DNA from: Pseudomonas sp. A-RE-19
GTDB taxonomy: Bacteria > Pseudomonadota > Gammaproteobacteria > Pseudomonadales > Pseudomonadaceae
Assembly (NCBI RefSeq): GCF_019956555.1
Contig: NZ_JAHBDQ010000006.1
Coordinates: 1-64,000, forward strand
Direction: 5' to 3'
DNA: 64,000 nt
Under the pieces are notes generated by a model. It searched no databases. It saw nothing but the letters and a program-made list of their open reading frames with translations, and was not told the DNA's origin. Numbering within the stretch: the first letter of the stretch is position 1; each line of letters begins with the position of its first letter. Positions 63,509 through 64,000 of the stretch are shown here, in pieces. A program made the translations under genes and the position numbers.

Positions 63509-64000
63509 GTGACACCACTCATGATCACCCTGCTAGTCATAGCCGGGATCGCACTATTGATCGCCATTGGCTACATGAACCATGTGGTGGAAAACAATAA
63601 GCTGGAAAAGGCCCGCACTAAGGTTGAACTCAACGACCGTCTGCGTCGCTGCGGCGAAATCACCGAGACCTTCCCCGGTCAGTTGATGACACCGGCACTC
63701 AAGCTGCTGTTGACCCGTCTGGAGATGAACGTCTGCCAGCGCCTGTTGAACCTGGAAAAAACCAACACCACGCTAAAGGCACGGATTGCCGAGCTGAGTG
63801 GCTTGGTCGCCCAGGGTGAATCGATCCCGGTCAACAACCCGCCGGCACCGATCCAGACCGAAGCCAAGGCCAAGGACGTGCGTTTCCTGCTCGAGGCTCT
63901 GCATGGCCAGATCACCCGCGCCGCACAGGATGGTTACCTGCCGACCAACGAAGCCAAGCACTGGATCCGCGAAGTCCGGCACATCCTGGTGCTGCTGCAT
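63509..64000 (+). CDS. Single-span membrane protein with coiled-coil region, partial at right edge
   Basis: The frame is open to the window end (164 codons visible). GTG at 63509 has GAGG eight bases upstream; ATG 63521 is the alternative. A membrane span covers about residues 4-23 (MITLLVIAGIALLIAIGYMN), and a charged helical cytoplasmic part follows (NNKLEKARTKVELNDRLRRC, LLTRLEMNVCQRLLNLEKTN) with Cys in two helices. I recall similar hypothetical proteins in Pseudomonas without a known function. Confidence 0.78.
   Translation, partial: MTPLMITLLVIAGIALLIAIGYMNHVVENNKLEKARTKVELNDRLRRCGEITETFPGQLMTPALKLLLTRLEMNVCQRLLNLEKTNTTLKARIAELSGLVAQGESIPVNNPPAPIQTEAKAKDVRFLLEALHGQITRAAQDGYLPTNEAKHWIREVRHILVLLH

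Overview
The window looks like a chromosome segment of a fluorescent-group Pseudomonas. The reasons are the gene order of the guanidinobutyrate locus (matching P. aeruginosa PA1422-PA1418), LapA/LapEBC-type adhesin secretion genes, Pseudomonas-type REP elements in many intergenic spaces, a DUF6124 gene and GC-rich Pseudomonas-like codon use. Assignments rest on reading translated sequence and recalled family motifs; no database search was run.

Layout. 1-1.2 kb: 3' end of a large Ig-like repeat surface protein that enters from the left. 1.3-2.1 kb: a DUF6124 gene behind a structured leader. 2.5-15.3 kb: a giant LapG-cleavable RTX adhesin (minus strand) divergent from its type I secretion system (outer-membrane TolC-like protein, ABC exporter, HlyD-like adaptor). 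15.4-21.8 kb: DTW tRNA-modification gene, LysR regulator gbuR, guanidinobutyrase gbuA, an NTF2-like protein and two transporters (NCS1 and SSS families). 21.9-32.6 kb: ordinary accessory and housekeeping genes (a remnant of a metallo-hydrolase gene, LysR/MFS pair, EamA and NCS1 transporters, CvfB-like RNA-binding protein, TorF-type porin, DUF6279 lipoprotein, DUF899 protein). 32.8-44.6 kb: a two-partner secretion/contact-dependent inhibition locus (CdiB, a 2907-residue CdiA with a type-24-like toxin tip, an unassigned immunity candidate, then an orphan TNT-type toxin tip without a start plus a second immunity candidate). 44.8-46.8 kb: a YfaP/TPR secreted protein and a small periplasmic protein. 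47.4-62.7 kb: a complete Tad/Flp pilus locus in two convergent blocks (secretin, TadD and DUF3613 on plus; TadC-TadB-TadA-TadZ-TadE-like genes-TadG-RcpC-AAA ATPase-prepilin peptidase-two Flp pilins on minus), ending in an AraC-type regulator. 62.7-63.2 kb: a duplicated tRNA-Gly/tRNA-Glu pair with a stringent-type promoter. 63.5 kb to the end: a partial single-span membrane protein.

Three surface systems (LapA-type adhesion, CDI and Tad pili) lie within 60 kb, so the region is rich in attachment and competition functions. The two most notable observations are: (1) a decayed tRNA-Gly 3' end at 47,102-47,133, in the same orientation as the intact tRNA-Gly at 62,714, so that the pair brackets the whole Tad locus like attachment-site repeats; (2) a silent TNT toxin tip with its own putative immunity gene parked behind the active CdiA/immunity pair. 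Also notable are a roughly 215-bp tandem array built around REP doublets between the convergent Tad blocks, an acyl-carrier-like protein lacking the modification serine, and a metallo-hydrolase gene reduced to its two ends.
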